The notes under the pieces were generated by a model that worked only from the letters and a program-made list of their open reading frames with translations, was not told the DNA's origin and ran no database searches. From assembly GCF_963259705.1 (NCBI RefSeq), contig NC_081847.1:71383754-71447753 (forward strand): 64,000 bases of DNA, given 5' to 3'. Shown here in pieces: positions 10,930 to 22,634 of the stretch; the first letter of the stretch is position 1; the number at the start of each line of letters is the position of its first letter. A program made the translations under genes and the position numbers. This DNA is from Myotis daubentonii (taxonomy: Eukaryota > Chordata > Mammalia > Chiroptera > Vespertilionidae).

Positions 10930-11500
10930 TCTTTAGTTAAGTTCATTCCAGATTCCAAGATACAGTTTCCCCTGGACATCTACCCCATTTGGTCCATGAG
11001 CATTCTAAATTCAACACACCCAACACTGAACTCATGACATATGTGTAGGCCTGCTCATTTTCCAATGCTCCGCCATCATAAGAGAAGGGGTCACCTTCCA
11101 CACAGTGCCTCAGGGTGACTCTAGACCCCTTCCATCCTACATCCTCCTAATCCAATCACCTGCAGAAGATTTCTGCTCAGCTTCTCTCCGCCCCCCCCCC
11201 CCCCCAACACCCAATCCATCTTCCACCCTGGCTATCACTAGGGATCTTTTGGCAATCACTCCACTGCTCAGATCAAAGCCCTGCAGTGCTCCACATCATG
11301 AACCCTGGCATCCAGGGAGCTCCATGACAACGGCCCTGAGTCTCAGCTCCTACAGCATCCCCAGTGTCGCAGGAACCTCCAGCACCCCTGCCTTTACGTT
11401 GTCCCATCATCAGCCTGGAGCACTCTACTCCTTCTCCTTTCCTCAACCCACTGAAATCCAACTCTTCTTAGGTCTGTTTTTTTCTTTTCTGGCAATGCAC
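10930..11500 (+). mobile_element. L2 LINE fragment
   Basis: Sense-strand L2-like text includes CACTCCACTGCTCAGATCAA and AGCCCTGCAGTGCTCC, with a later-grown poly-C run (about 11189-11205). The 192-codon plus frame at 11105-11683 over this element is not a gene. Confidence 0.45.
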
Positions 11501-11599
11501 TCCAACCTTAACAGTCTTGCTTGCTTCTATAAACCCATATTCTTGGGCCCAACCTTAAAGCTTCTATCCCAAGTCAGCTTTGGACTTAATTCAACTGCC

Positions 11600-11875
11600 C
11601 GGTCTAGTGTGAAATACTGGGCAGCACCACTGACTGGCGAATCAGAGTATGGATTGGTTCCACGACTTATTAGCTGTGAGTGACCATCTCTTTGCCTTAG
11701 TTTCCTCGCCTGTAACAGGGTACTGATGGCAGTTATTAATTCCTGCCTCATAAAGCTTTTTATATCTGTTATCGGATATTAAATATGAGTTAATATCTAT
11801 AACATAATGCTTAATAATGGCAATTACTTTTGACAGGTGCTTAATAAATGTTACCTATTATTGTTATTATGTGCT
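11600..11875 (+). mobile_element. MIR SINE
   Basis: CTTATTAGCTGTGAGTGACC, TTGCCTTAGTTTCCTCGCC, TAAAGCTTTTTATATCTG and GGTGCTTAATAAATGTTACC give nearly the whole MIR in order. Confidence 0.65.
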
Positions 11876-12299
11876 AAACTCTCATCCCCTCATCAGCCAC
11901 ATTCCCTCAGTCTAGCAGAGGACCATGTCTCCTATGTCACTGAGCCCATCCAATACCCCCTGCCCCAACTCTCTGCCCGTCCCCACATTATAGCACACCC
12001 ACCCTGACCTCTTTTCCTTTAGACTGAAAAGGTAGAGTGTCTACCTCCTGTTCAAGGTCAGCTCTTTCACCTTGACCCTGTCCCTCCCATGTTTTCCCCT
12101 CATTCATTCCCACCCTGGGTCCTGGTCTAAGAACTGAACAATATGAAATCAGTTGGTTCCCTTGTTGTATCAGGTACTAAGTACCTACAATGCACTTCGT
12201 CACATGCTCCCAAGCACTGGGGATTTACAATAAATAAAGTTTGTCTCAGGCACTGAAAAGCAAAAACAGGAAAGGGGGTGTGAGGTTACAAAGGGGACT

Positions 12300-12440
12300 C
12301 CCGACTGCCATTGTTCGCTGACTATACCTAGCGACTGCTTACTATGTGCCAACACTGGACTGGCCCCAGGCATACTGTCAGGGTGATGACACAGCCCCTG
12401 CCTTGAGCAGCCTCCAGTCCTCTGAAGCAGCTTGGGAGAA
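12300..12440 (-). mobile_element. L2 LINE fragment
   Basis: TGCTTACTATGTGCCAACAC, then GACACAGCCCCTGCCTTGAG, the reverse-oriented L2 3' end. Confidence 0.5.
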
Positions 12441-13569
12441 TGAAATCTTCAAGTCCGAGAAAGGAAGACAGGCCAGCCTTTGGCCATAGTCCCCATACTA
12501 GAACGAGTAACTGCAAAACCTGTGTGAAGCCCATTCCCATTGGTCAGTGATCACTAACAGTCTTACTTCGATAGCTACGTGTCCACACCTGGGGGTCAGC
12601 CAGTCTCAGGCCTCCTGCTTCTGAAAGTCTCCCATCCCAGGACCCTTTGCTTCCCCAAATGCTGCAAAGATCATCTCTTGCTTGATTTGGAGGGACTAGC
12701 TTTGCAAAGCAGCAATGAATTCAGCATCTTGTTTCAGATATCGAGTGATGCCAAACCTCTGACATCTCTGACAAACGTGACCATGGCAGGATGAGGTTAT
12801 CGCAGGGGAGTGGAAGCAGGGAGGAGGGCCTTTCAGGAGAGGCATCCAACAAAGGTGGCTTGGAAGCTCCATGATGAAGCTTGGAGGACACCCAGGAGTT
12901 GGCCAGGTGAAGAGCAGGGAACATGATACCCAAGGCTGATGTGAGCACCTACTGTATACCAGACCTCAGGCCAGAGCTGTGACTGGCTGTCTCACTGGAG
13001 CCCTCCCAGATCCCAAGGTTGCATGACCAGCCGATTGTAGAGACGAGCAAGGTGATGCTCAGGGTGGTGGGGGAACTTGCCCAAAGTCACACAGTCTGTT
13101 AGGAACCTGGCCTTGACCCCAAGTATGAAAGCAACAGTTGTTCTGTAGAAGCTGCTGCCCCTCCCCTCTGCACAGACACACAGATCAAAGACCAAGGCTG
13201 CACAGCATCAGCCCAGCCAGTCACAGACACCGAGAGATGAGCCTCACGAAGATCTACAGAGGAAACAATCAAAGCCGCATACACTGCTCCCTCCAGCCCC
13301 CACAAGGGGCCATGAGAACACTCATTCTGCACAGATAAAACACGGTTCAAAAGATAGAGGCAGCGAATGTGCAGCTGCACGCTGGGCCCTGCCGAGAGTG
13401 CGGTTTTAGGTGGAAATCTCACAGAGATACACATCAAGACCAGAAGATGTTGGGGGAGGGGGGCAGAGAGGCGCTGCACAGATGGAATGGGACAGGGATA
13501 GAGCCCCAGGCTCAAACCTGGACCAGGCCCTGTGTGCTTAGCCCCAGGCCACTAGCACCTGGGGAAGGA

Positions 13570-13805
13570 TGATAGCACAGCAGTTAAAACATGGGCTATG
13601 CTGCCAGGCTGCCTGGGTTTAAATCCCTGGCTTTTCAAGCTGTGTGACTTTTTAGCTAAGCTACTGTGTCTCAGTTTCCTCATCTAGAAAATGGGTATAA
13701 CTACCCTTTAGCCTAAATACATTAATATCCAGAAAGTGCTTAGAACATTGCCTGGTACAGAGAAGCACTTAATAATTATTAGCTATTACTTATGCTATTA
13801 TTTAA
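13570..13805 (+). mobile_element. Near full-length MIR SINE
   Basis: From GATAGCACAGCAGTTAAAAC through the B box (GGGTTTAAATCCCTGG), the core CTCAGTTTCCTCATCTAGAA, to the 3' end TAGAACATTGCCTGGTACAG and AAGCACTTAATAATTATTAG. All MIR modules are in order. Confidence 0.82.
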
Positions 13806-14154
13806 TCCTCACAACAACCCTATCAGGGTGCTATAATTGCCTCTCTTCAGTAGATGAAGAAACTGTGGGGCTTCATGCAAACTTTTAAGGTTCTAAGCAT
13901 GGAATAGACTTCTGGTGCCTCTAGCCGCCATATATAATTTGAAATAAAATTCATAAATTAAAATCTTCATAAGAGAGTCCAACTGAAGCCTGATTTTCCC
14001 CATGATGATGACTTCACGCTTTCTTCCTGAAAAATCAAATATCAATTTCTTTCCCCCAAATAAAGAAGTTTTCTCTTTATTGGTGGTCCTGCTTTGTCAG
14101 ATATAACACACTTTCTTAGTGTGCCTGTTGAGAAATATAATCCAGTGTGATGAC

Positions 14155-14240
14155 TGAGGCCCAGAGAAGTTAGGCATCTGCCCAAGGCCACACAGCCAGG
14201 ACATGCCCAAGCTGAGTCTGCAGCCCAGGCTGCTGGCCCC
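14155..14240 (-). mobile_element. MIR SINE fragment
   Basis: GACTGAGGCCCAGAGAAGTT and CTGCCCAAGGCCACACAGCC are the reverse-oriented MIR core. Confidence 0.65.
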
Positions 14241-14616
14241 TCCATAGCCCACACTGGCTTCTCACTCCCACCATTTGCAAGCTAGTGACCTCACCACTCT
14301 GGGCCAGGGGCTCTGTGTACCTGCGAGGGGGAGAGCCTGCCGGAGGCGCTGGGAGCATGCCTCCTGAGCAAGCCCAGCATGTGGCCACTGCAGGGCCCCT
14401 CCCCATGGCTGAGAATAGCCTCTGTGAATGGTGCCACTTGCTTTAGTCAAGAAAAAACACTGAGAGAGTGAGAGTAAACGCCACTGATCACTACAGCTCT
14501 GGTGGCAGAGGGCTACCAGGAGGCTCCCCAGGATGTGGGAGTCACTGTCCCCATATTACGGAGGAGCAAGCAGAGCCCTCCCACCCGGCTCCAACCACAT
14601 CATGCTCCTTCTAGAC

Positions 14617-14945
14617 CTGCGCTGCCTGGAATGGTGGCCACCAGACACATGTGGCTGCTGGGCACTCAGAACGTGGCCAGTCCAAACCGAGATGTGTGTA
14701 AGTGTAACATATACATCGGTCTCAAAGACTTATTACACCAAAAGTGTTAAAAAGAATGCAAAATACCGCATCGATATATTTCTATTGAATATATGCTGAA
14801 ATGATAAGATTTTGGATATATGAGGTTAACTAAAATATATTATTAAAATGAATTTCACCTATTTCTTTGTCCTTTTTTTAATGTGGCTACCAGAGCATTA
14901 TAAGGTCCATATGCCATTTGCATTATACTTCTACTAGACGGAACT
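14617..14945. mobile_element. Ancient DNA transposon fossil
   Basis: GCGCTGCCTGGAATGGTGGC at the left end and AATGTGGCTACCAGAGCATT near the right end are roughly inverted copies, with CACATGTGGCTGCTGG and an AT-rich centre between. This matches a common mammalian DNA-transposon fossil whose family name I cannot fix. Confidence 0.5.
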
Positions 14946-15109
14946 GATCTAGATGCCGGCCCAGCCACCCTCTGCTCCACACCCAGAACCTTGGAAAGAG
15001 AAGTGTCCACATCAGCAATAGCTGAATCCAAATCACCTGATAGACATGGGGAAACTGAGGCCCACAGAGGGAGCGGGACTTGTTTCAGGCAAGAGTCTGG
15101 TACAAGGCA

Positions 15110-15205
15110 TTCACTCATTCAACAAATGCTCATTGAGTTCTAAGCGCTGGGACACAGCAGAGGACAAAATAGGGAGCCACAACCCAGCACAGGGGTGGCA
15201 TGGTG
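15110..15205 (-). mobile_element. L2 LINE fragment
   Basis: TTCAACAAATGCTCATTGAG, then TTCTAAGCGCTGGGACACAG, the reverse L2 3' terminus. Confidence 0.6.
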
Positions 15206-15429
15206 ATGACGCCGGCTTCCTCACCTGGCCAAGTCCCCCTGGGACCAGAGCAGCTGGACTTGGCACCAACCTCTCACCTCCCCACAGTCAGCCCCGATCA
15301 CAGAGCTCACAGACTGCAGCCCGGAGCTCCAGCCCTGACCCAGTGCAAACACACCGCAAAGGCCATTATCCAGCTGCAGCCGCCAAGACGGCCGGAGGGC
15401 AGGACTGCCCAGTGGGCACAGCATGGCCG

Positions 15430-15660
15430 CCTGGCATGCCCGTGTCTCTACCTACTGTCCGCATTACCGCAGATTTATGGCAAAAATTATCCTCTCTCTC
15501 GGTTCCATTTAAAGCCATTTGGAGCTCACTCCCATCCCCGATTATAAATCTAATTGCACATTCCAAACAGACAAGTGCTCATTAAGCTTTAATTATGCAC
15601 ATGTTGTTTTCAACAAACATTTTCATTTGGTCGCTCTGAGGGGGAACGGTTCCAACGGGG
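15430..15660. promoter_or_regulatory. Unassigned single-copy segment, possible conserved non-coding element
   Basis: About 230 bp matches no repeat I know and is rich in homeodomain-like cores (ATTATAAATCTAATTGC, TTTAATTATGCACATG) and TTAAGCTTTAA. It lies in TOX2 intron 1. Enhancer function is a guess from composition and lack of repeats. Confidence 0.3.
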
Positions 15661-16049
15661 CTGCCTGCGCTGGCAGGAGCTGGGCCTGCAAAGTGGGTCA
15701 GGGCGTGGTGGACGAGGCCATCCAAGGGCAGGGCCAGGACCCCTTCAGATTTGGTTCATGACTTTAATGACCCTGCGCCGCCTGGCTCCTGCTGCAGGAG
15801 ATGCCAATGTGTGTGTCTTCTCAGCTCGTCCCACCTGCACCCACAGTGTGTCGAGTCTCGCCTACGCTGGTGCTAGTGGGCCTCTCCGGGGTGGGCAGGA
15901 GAGAGGATAGGGACCCACACTCCCAGCTCTGACCCATAAACCCATTCCCACTGGAGCTGGCTTCTTCAACGCCTTAGGGCTTTTCCCTGCTCCCACCTGC
16001 CCACTCCTCCCCTGCAGCTGAAGCCATCTTTCCTCAGAACAATCTTCCA

Positions 16050-16520
16050 TTCCCATTCAGTCATTCATTCATTCCACAACTATTTGGTGAGCATAGACTT
16101 GATCAGGCAGTGAGGGGCCAGGGGGGATCACGACAGAGGAGGCCCCTTCGGGCTCTGCCCAGGTCCCTCTCCTTCAAGCCCCAACTCCCCGCCTGAGGAA
16201 AAGTCCCAATTCTTTATTGTAGCACTCAATGCGCTTGGGAGCCTGCCCCCTGCCAACCTGACCGGCCAGGCTGGCCGCCGTGCCTCTTCCACCCGCCCCT
16301 GCTCTGCCTCTCTGAGATGTCTTGGGATCGCTGCATGGATCACAAGCCCCCACGCGTCCAGGCCTCCACAGCTCTGTACTCCACCTGCACCTCCCTTCTC
16401 TTTCTTTTCCCTGCAGTTCCGCTCACTCCCATGCTGCCCCCTGCCAGGAAACCACTGCTGACACCCATCCCAGGCCAGAGGGCTGCCCCTCTGCTGGGGA
16501 CCATCTACGAAAGCATTGGC
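16050..16520. mobile_element. Two abutting L2 fragments
   Basis: 16050-16125 reads CATTCATTCATTCCACAAC and TATTTGGTGAGCATAGAC (reverse L2 end). From about 16150, AAGTCCCAATTCTTTATTGT and later CAGGCCTCCACAGCTCTGTA resemble sense L2. Limits approximate. Confidence 0.4.
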
Positions 16521-16619
16521 TGGACCAAAACACCGTAACCAGCTGCCCCACGTCCACTTCTGAGACCACCCCACCGCACTATTTCCCCAAAGGACCATCC
16601 CCCAAAGCTGGAGAGAGGC

Positions 16620-16695
16620 ACTCGTTCGCTGTGTGGCCTTGAACAAGGCCTTCCTCTCTCCGGCCTCAGTTTCTTCATCTGTGTGTGAACGGGTT
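16620..16695 (+). mobile_element. MIR SINE fragment
   Basis: GTGTGGCCTTGAACAAGGCC and GGCCTCAGTTTCTTCATCTG are the sense MIR core. Confidence 0.65.
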
Positions 16696-17002
16696 AAATG
16701 GGCAAGGCTCTCGGCGCCTGGGCAGTTCGGTAAGTTTAGACTTTTGTGGGTTTTCCAGAGCTAGACCTTCCTCTTCCCATCTGAACAGTGAGAGCTCCAC
16801 AACCTGCCTTCAGACGTCCAGCCAGGCCCCTCCAGAGCACAGCGTGATAGCCAGGGCACGTTTATCATGCGCAAATGGCACAACCTCAAAGATGGGGCAC
16901 AGGGATCGTGCAGAACCCTAAGGCTACTCCCCAAAGAGCTTCTGGAAGTACAAGCAAGTGAAAGGAATGTGTCTTTTACATGGATACCAAGATCCATTCA
17001 GC

Positions 17003-17218
17003 CCTAGCTGGTTTGGCTCAGTGGATGGAGCATTGATCTGCAGAATGAAGGGTCCCGGATTCGATCCCAGTCAAGGGCACATGCCTGGGTTGCAGACTTG
17101 ATCCCAATAGGGGGTGTGCAGGAGGCAGCCGATCAATGATTCTCTTTCATCACTGATATTTCCATCTCTCCCTCTCCCTTCCTCTCTGAAATCAATAAAA
17201 ATACATATTTTTTAAAAA
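17003..17218 (+). mobile_element. Ves SINE (bat tRNA-derived)
   Basis: CCTAGCTGGTTTGGCTCAGT, B box GGATTCGATCCCAG, GGCACATGCCTGGGTTGC, CAGGAGGCAGCCGATCAATG, CTCTGAAATCAATAAAAA. The 12-bp duplication (16991-17002 and 17219-17230) has two mismatches. Confidence 0.95.
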
Positions 17219-17689
17219 GACCCATTCGGCATCTGTGGTCACCTGTGGTTGTAGGGAAGGGTCCGGAAACACGCTGAGATGAGGCAGGAAGTTCACTGGG
17301 GAGCCTGCAGGACAGTGAGGAGGACAGGGCAGAGGGACGAGCTGAACTGTGAGAAGCTCACAGTGGAAGCCTCAGCCTTCACTGAGTCTGGAGCTGGGAT
17401 GGCTCTGCAGAGATGTCCCAAACTGAGGCAGGAAGCCGAGCCATTGCATTCCCAAGTGGGCAGTCATTGGATCCAGGCCGCCCTGGCGGAGGGTGACTGA
17501 TAGCCTTGCGCAAGGCCCCCTCCTTCCACCAAAGGCAATACCCAGAGAGAGCTTAGCCGTGAGCCAGGCACAGCCAACATTGTCAACGCTGGCAAATGAG
17601 TGTCTCAGTCAGGTAGAGATGTGGGTGACTTACAGCAGCATCCCCTACAGCGATGATCATCTATTCTCGTTTGGACAACATTTACATAG

Positions 17690-17905
17690 CGCTTATCAAA
17701 AGCCAGGCGCTCTTTTAACTGATTTACAAAAATTAGCTCATGTAATCCTCACAAAAGCCCTATGAGGCAAGGTACACTCCTCAGGCTCCCATTATACAGA
17801 AGAGGAAACTGAGGACACACAAGGTTAAGTGGCTTGCCCAAGGTCACACAGCTCGTAAGTGGATGGAGTCAGGATTCAAACCCAGGAACTGGAACTGGAG
17901 GGAGT
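17690..17905 (-). mobile_element. MIR SINE
   Basis: AGCGCTTATCAAAAGCCAGG, GTAATCCTCACAAAAGCCCT, AGGAAACTGAGGACACACAA, CTTGCCCAAGGTCACACAGC and GGATTCAAACCCAGGAA give a long reverse MIR. A 21-bp partial tandem echo (GGAGTCAGGATTCA) follows at its 3' side. Confidence 0.78.
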
Positions 17906-18079
17906 CAGGATTCAGAGCCCAGGCTCTAACGATGAGGCTGTGCCTCTCTTGCGGTCTTGCCCTGCCGCCTCACAAAGACACAGAGCTGTCCACTTGCAAC
18001 CTCCTCCCCAGAGGCTGAGCTGTGGTCAGCGGTCAGCGGCCCAAAGCCTCAGGTCACCCGGCGCTGCCAGTATTTGTGC

Positions 18080-18560
18080 CTGACAATTATCTATCATCTG
18101 AGCAGTTGGGAATAAGTCCCAAAACAGATCCTTGCCAAAGACAATTAACTAACAGCCACAGGAGCGTACGTCGGGTGGGACTGTGGCACGGGGTTGGGGG
18201 CGGGGGGGCAAGTGTGGCTGGGACAATGAGCGGCAGATGATCTGGAAGATATTTTCTCCCCAGCGCTACAAAACAAGCCGCAATCATGCCACAAAGGGCT
18301 TGTATTGTTGAAAGGGAAATATGTCAACGACAGTGTTCAATCGTGGGGCGGTTAAAAAAAGAAGGGAAAAAAAAAAAAACCTTTTGAAAGTGTAATTTGA
18401 CCTAGAAAGGTTTTCTAGGTCATCTGAACTTGGCACTTTTGCATCTAACCCCAAAACCTAACGTAGACAAAGTACCACGTTCACTTCCTTCTGCCAGTAC
18501 CAGATAACACAGGAAATGATATTTGTAAACACTGCGGCTGTGTATTTAAGTGCTGTGTTA
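18080..18560. promoter_or_regulatory. Unassigned single-copy segment with a perfect palindrome
   Basis: No repeat was recognised. The segment holds a perfect 11-bp inverted repeat TGACCTAGAAA/TTTCTAGGTCA (18398-18408 and 18412-18422), ETS-like words (CACTTCCTTC, ACAGGAAATG) and a 13-bp A-run. TGACCT and AGGTCA are nuclear-receptor half-sites. A regulatory role is inferred only. Confidence 0.35.
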
Positions 18561-20750
18561 AAATCTGCCTTGGACCTGGGAGCCTAGAGAACACTGGGGC
18601 AGCCCAGTTCTGGAAGCCCGTGGACCAGGGTTCACGCCCGACTCCGCACCTACAGCCGCTGTGTGGGGTGGCAGGGGTCCCACCTCTCTGATGCTCAGAC
18701 TCCTCTCCTGTAAGAAGGGAATGGCCCTGGTGGGGGTGTCCATACCGCCTGGCAGTGCGTGGGCACCCCGAGGTGCCCTAGAAAGGCAGGGCCCCCTGTT
18801 CACCCCAGCTGCCCTCTGCTCTTGACTGTCGAACTTCCCTGCCCCAGGCCTGGGCTCTCCTTAGCAACCCTGCACCACAGGAGCCAGGAGGGCAGTGGGG
18901 TGGGGTGGGGGGGTTCTGTACTAATCGACCTTTTCTCTCCAGAAAACAGACAGAGAGCAAAACTTGCTTCAAGGCACATCAGATGCCAATGAGTTCTTCT
19001 ACTTCATCTTTACTACCAAGCCACCAAGTGTAAGATAAACCATAGGGACTCAGAGACCTTCTCATGATCCCACTGGGGAAACCGAGGCCCGGGCTGGTAG
19101 ACAGCCCACAGTTACTGGCAATAGCATGCCAAGGGTTATAGTCACCACATTACCGGGTCCCCAAGCCGTGTGTGTCCAGAAGAAGCCAGATTTAGCTCAA
19201 GGATGTGGGGAGCATCCCTGCCTACGCCAAGCCCCGACTGACCACCTACGACGTACCCAGCCACCTGCCAGTCTCTGAAGGGACCAGGGGCACAGAACAG
19301 ATCTCCAGGGAAGCTTGGGGTCCACGGGGAGCAGAGGCATTAGCACTGATGACACCGGGGGTGCAGGGCACTAGGTGGAGATAGGCCAGGTGAGAGCAGT
19401 GGATGTACCCCTCTCAGGCAGAGGGACCAGAGTGAGCAAAGGCTAGGCATCCGGGAGGATGATAAAAGTGGGGTGTATGCTGCGGGGAGGGTTGTCTAGA
19501 AATCACTGAAGTGGGGCTACCGTGCAGAGTGGATGGGGAATCAACATTCACTGGAAAGAAAAAAGGTGAGCAATGTTTCTAAAAGAAGAGTCACGCTGGG
19601 CGCCTAGTGTGGCCGGAGAGTAATCAAATGTTCTGTGAAGCAACAGTTCAATCGTTAAAGCCGGTGGCAGTGACGTGGATGGAGAACTTTACATCAGTGG
19701 GACAGAAGGAGGAGGGCAGAGTCAGACGCCCTGCATGGAAACGCTACGGTTCAGGAGGGCGCTCACTACGGGCCCATTCCCATGGGCCGAGCCTCACAGC
19801 CCATATGTCACTCGGTCTTCGCGACAAGCCTATGAGGGCGGCATTATGACCCGCTTAATGGGGAAGAGGAGCCTAACTGAGGCAACGTGCTCAAGGCTCG
19901 CAGCCAGAGCGGGGCAAAGCCACAACCTTAACTGCGAGCTCACACACTCACACCCCCACCCTACGTTGCCTCTCCTTTGGACAACAAAGAGACAAAGACC
20001 AATTATTTAATCAACAGAATGGGGCCAACAGGGTTAGCCTGTTCCCACTCAGGAACACTGAGCCAGATACCCGCTGCAAGCCGCCCACCGAAATGTCCTC
20101 GGAACAGATTAAAGGGTTAAATATAAAAAGTCATGTTTTAGGGAAATATCAGAAAACAGAACAGAATGTTTATCAGATGTGCGGCGGCGGGATAGCTTCC
20201 TCAGCCCTCGAAGCAATCACGGAGGAAGGGAGATTGACAGATTCAAATACACACGCATTAATATCTTCTGGAGAAGGGAGCATAATAAAGCCAAACGGGA
20301 AAGGACATCAGACTAAGAAAATAGCACCAACTAGGAGACAGTTAATATATACGACGCAGAAATGGCTCCGTCAAATTAAAGAGACAGCAAGATGCCGAAG
20401 GACACAAAGACATGACATAAGCAGGAAAGCCACACCGGAGGCAATCAACCCAGAAACACACACACAGAACAAAATATACACTTGGTTCGGTGACAAAGGG
20501 GGGGACCGCACATAAACACAGACATTATAGTGAAACGGATACTTCCCACCTCCGCCATCAGGGAAAACAGTTCCTAGTCTACTGGGAAGCAATATGGCGG
20601 CCACCCCCTCTATTCCATCCCCCACCCCCCACCCCAGGCAGAGAGCAGGGTAGACATGGACCCAAGACCCCTGCCCACTGCCTCAGGAGGCACCCCCGCA
20701 CCACAAAGCCCATCAAGCAGGACTGCCCACTCCGTCTTGCTTAAAACAGC
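18560..20750. other. Intron, unassigned, with a 141-codon open frame
   Basis: L2-like remnants are possible at 19230-19640 (GACCACCTACGACGTACCC). The 20093-20515 plus-strand frame starts MSSEQIKGLNIKSHVLG and ends DKGGDRT; the DNA is not an obvious repeat. I do not recognise the product and do not call a gene. Confidence 0.35.
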
Positions 20751-21290
20751 CTTCTGTTCTGAGTGCTGGGGAGGGTAGCAGTGATGGAAGGGACGCCGTC
20801 TTTGTCCTCCTGAAGCTGTGGTGTAGTGAGGGGAACAGGACTGAAATAAGTATATTGGGGACCAGAGTACATGGGAGCCCATAGCCTGCTCAGAGAAGGT
20901 GGGTGGCTTCCGAGCAAATCTACCTGCTGGCTGAACCGAATTGGCCAGGTGAGGGCAGAAAGCACCAAATGGAAGGGGGAGGGCAGTGGGAACAGCATCT
21001 GCCAAGGCGGAGAGCTGGAGAGGGGGGCTCATTCATTGGAGAGGAAGGCAGTGAGAGCTGAGATGCAAAGGCAAACAGGACCTTATCCTGGGAGCACTCA
21101 GGGCCACACTGGGGAGCTGCATTTTAGAAACTGGCCTCTGGCTCCGGGACGAAGGATGGGTTGGGGAGGGCGAGACTGGAGCCTGTCTAGGAAACCAAGC
21201 AGAAGTTGCTGTGACGATCCGGGCTGGGACCAGGAAGCAGGACCCTGAGGGAGAGCCTGGGCAGGGAAGAAACATCCAATAAAGCAATGA
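20750..21290 (-). mobile_element. L2 LINE fragment
   Basis: TCTGAGTGCTGGGGAGGGTA and TTTGTCCTCCTGAAGCTGTG begin a reverse L2; GGACCTTATCCTGGGAGCA and TGCATTTTAGAAACTGGCCT continue it. Confidence 0.5.
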
Positions 21291-21814
21291 GGATTAAAAC
21301 AGTGTGTCAGTGATTCAGAAAGAGAAATCTACATCGGCGGTAGAAAGGGAGCCGGATCAAAACCACGACAGGCCCCAGTGTGTTTTCCAAATGCAGAACC
21401 CCGAGTCTGAGATGAATGAGAAGTGCCAAGAGCAAGGGATCCCCAGGAGTCAGAAGAGGGGTGACTCATGCAGCTTGCAAACCCTAATTTCCTCTCCTTG
21501 GTCACACACTTCCTCCTGATTTCTTTTTCTGATGATTCATAAAAAAAATTTTGCCTTTTAAATCAAACCAGAAATGCTTGCACACCTGGGCTCATTCTGC
21601 CCAAGCTTTAACCTCTGCTCCTGAGCCAACAAAACCCAACTTAACCCCAGGTGACTAAGAAGACACTGGTTGCCGAGAAACAGAGGAAATGAGGTTTTTG
21701 GCTCTGCCCTGTGCCCCACGAGGGTCCTCAGTGGCAGCACACAGATCCACAGACCATTAGTCAGAACCCAGACTTTGGATTTCAGATGAGGGTGTTTAGA
21801 GCTGAATCAAGCAC

Positions 21815-21950
21815 TGGGCACACATGTTGGGAGACCATCCTTCTATATCCCCATTTTACAGATGAGGAAACTGAGGCTAAGAAAGGTAAAGGAAACTGCC
21901 CAAGGTCTTTTGTCTATTAGGTGGCTGAGCTGGGATTCAAACCCAGACCT
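21815..21950 (-). mobile_element. MIR SINE fragment
   Basis: CCCCATTTTACAGATGAGGA, AACTGAGGCTAAGAAAGG, AACTGCCCAAGGTC and GGGATTCAAACCCAGACC, a reverse MIR. Confidence 0.75.
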
Positions 21951-22264
21951 GATCTCTTTCCACATGTGCATGTGGCCCCTCAGGCTGCTAAAATGTCAGG
22001 CAGAGTTTTCACATTATGGAGACTACGGGCTGCACTAGGACTAAACCAAGAGCAGGTGTAACAGGAATCAGTCTGCTCCTCTTCGGGCACTTGTCTCCTC
22101 ATACAAGTCCAGGAGCATCTGGCCATCCTCACAGGCCCAGAGCTCCCTGCATCCTCCACAGACACGGCCCCAGCCCCCACAGGTCTCAGAGTCCACTGGG
22201 GGAGGCAGGCAACAAACAAGCAGAAGATGACTCAGGCTGCCACACGAAGGATGGATTCTGTGAG

Positions 22265-22605
22265 ACTCCATTATGTGAGTCTCAGTTTTCTCATCTATGT
22301 AATGGGCTCATAAGAAACCTTGTGGCCCTAGCCGGTTTGGCTCAATGGATAGAGCGTCAGCTTGCAGACTGAAGGATCCCGGGTTCAATTCCGGTCAAGG
22401 GCACATGCCTGGGTTGTGGGCTGGATCCCCAGTAGGGGGTGTGCAGGAGGCAGCCAATCAATGATTCTCTCATCATTGATGTTTTTCTCTCTCTCCCCCT
22501 CTCCCTTCCTCTCTGAAATCAATTAAAAAAAAAAAAAAAAGAAACCTTGTGAAAGCACTGCCAAGAGGTTCTTGGCATAGAGTTGATGCTTAGAGGGTGG
22601 AAGAA
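22265..22605 (+). mobile_element. MIR SINE split by a Ves SINE
   Basis: GAGTCTCAGTTTTCTCATCT and ATGTAATGGGCTCATAAG lie left of the Ves at 22325-22538. AAAGCACTGCCAAGAGGTTC and TTGGCATAGAGTTGATGC, the MIR 3' end, lie right of it. The Ves insertion is younger. Confidence 0.65.
22325..22538 (+). mobile_element. Ves SINE (bat tRNA-derived)
   Basis: CCCTAGCCGGTTTGGCTCAA, B box GGGTTCAATTCCGG, CCCCAGTAGGGGGTGTGCAG and a 16-bp A tail. Perfect 13-bp duplication AAGAAACCTTGTG (22312-22324 and 22539-22551), so it is recent. Pol III A and B boxes are intact in outline. Confidence 0.96.
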
Positions 22606-22634
22606 CAAGGCCTGGGTTTTTGCACCTAATCACA

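Noticed and set aside
11105..11683. 192-codon plus-strand open frame
   Set aside because: It lies over an L2 fragment and a poly-C run, and continues into a MIR.
22325..22538. tRNA-like head with A and B boxes
   Set aside because: It is the tRNA-derived head of a Ves SINE, not a functional tRNA gene; the cloverleaf is not maintained and the SINE body follows.
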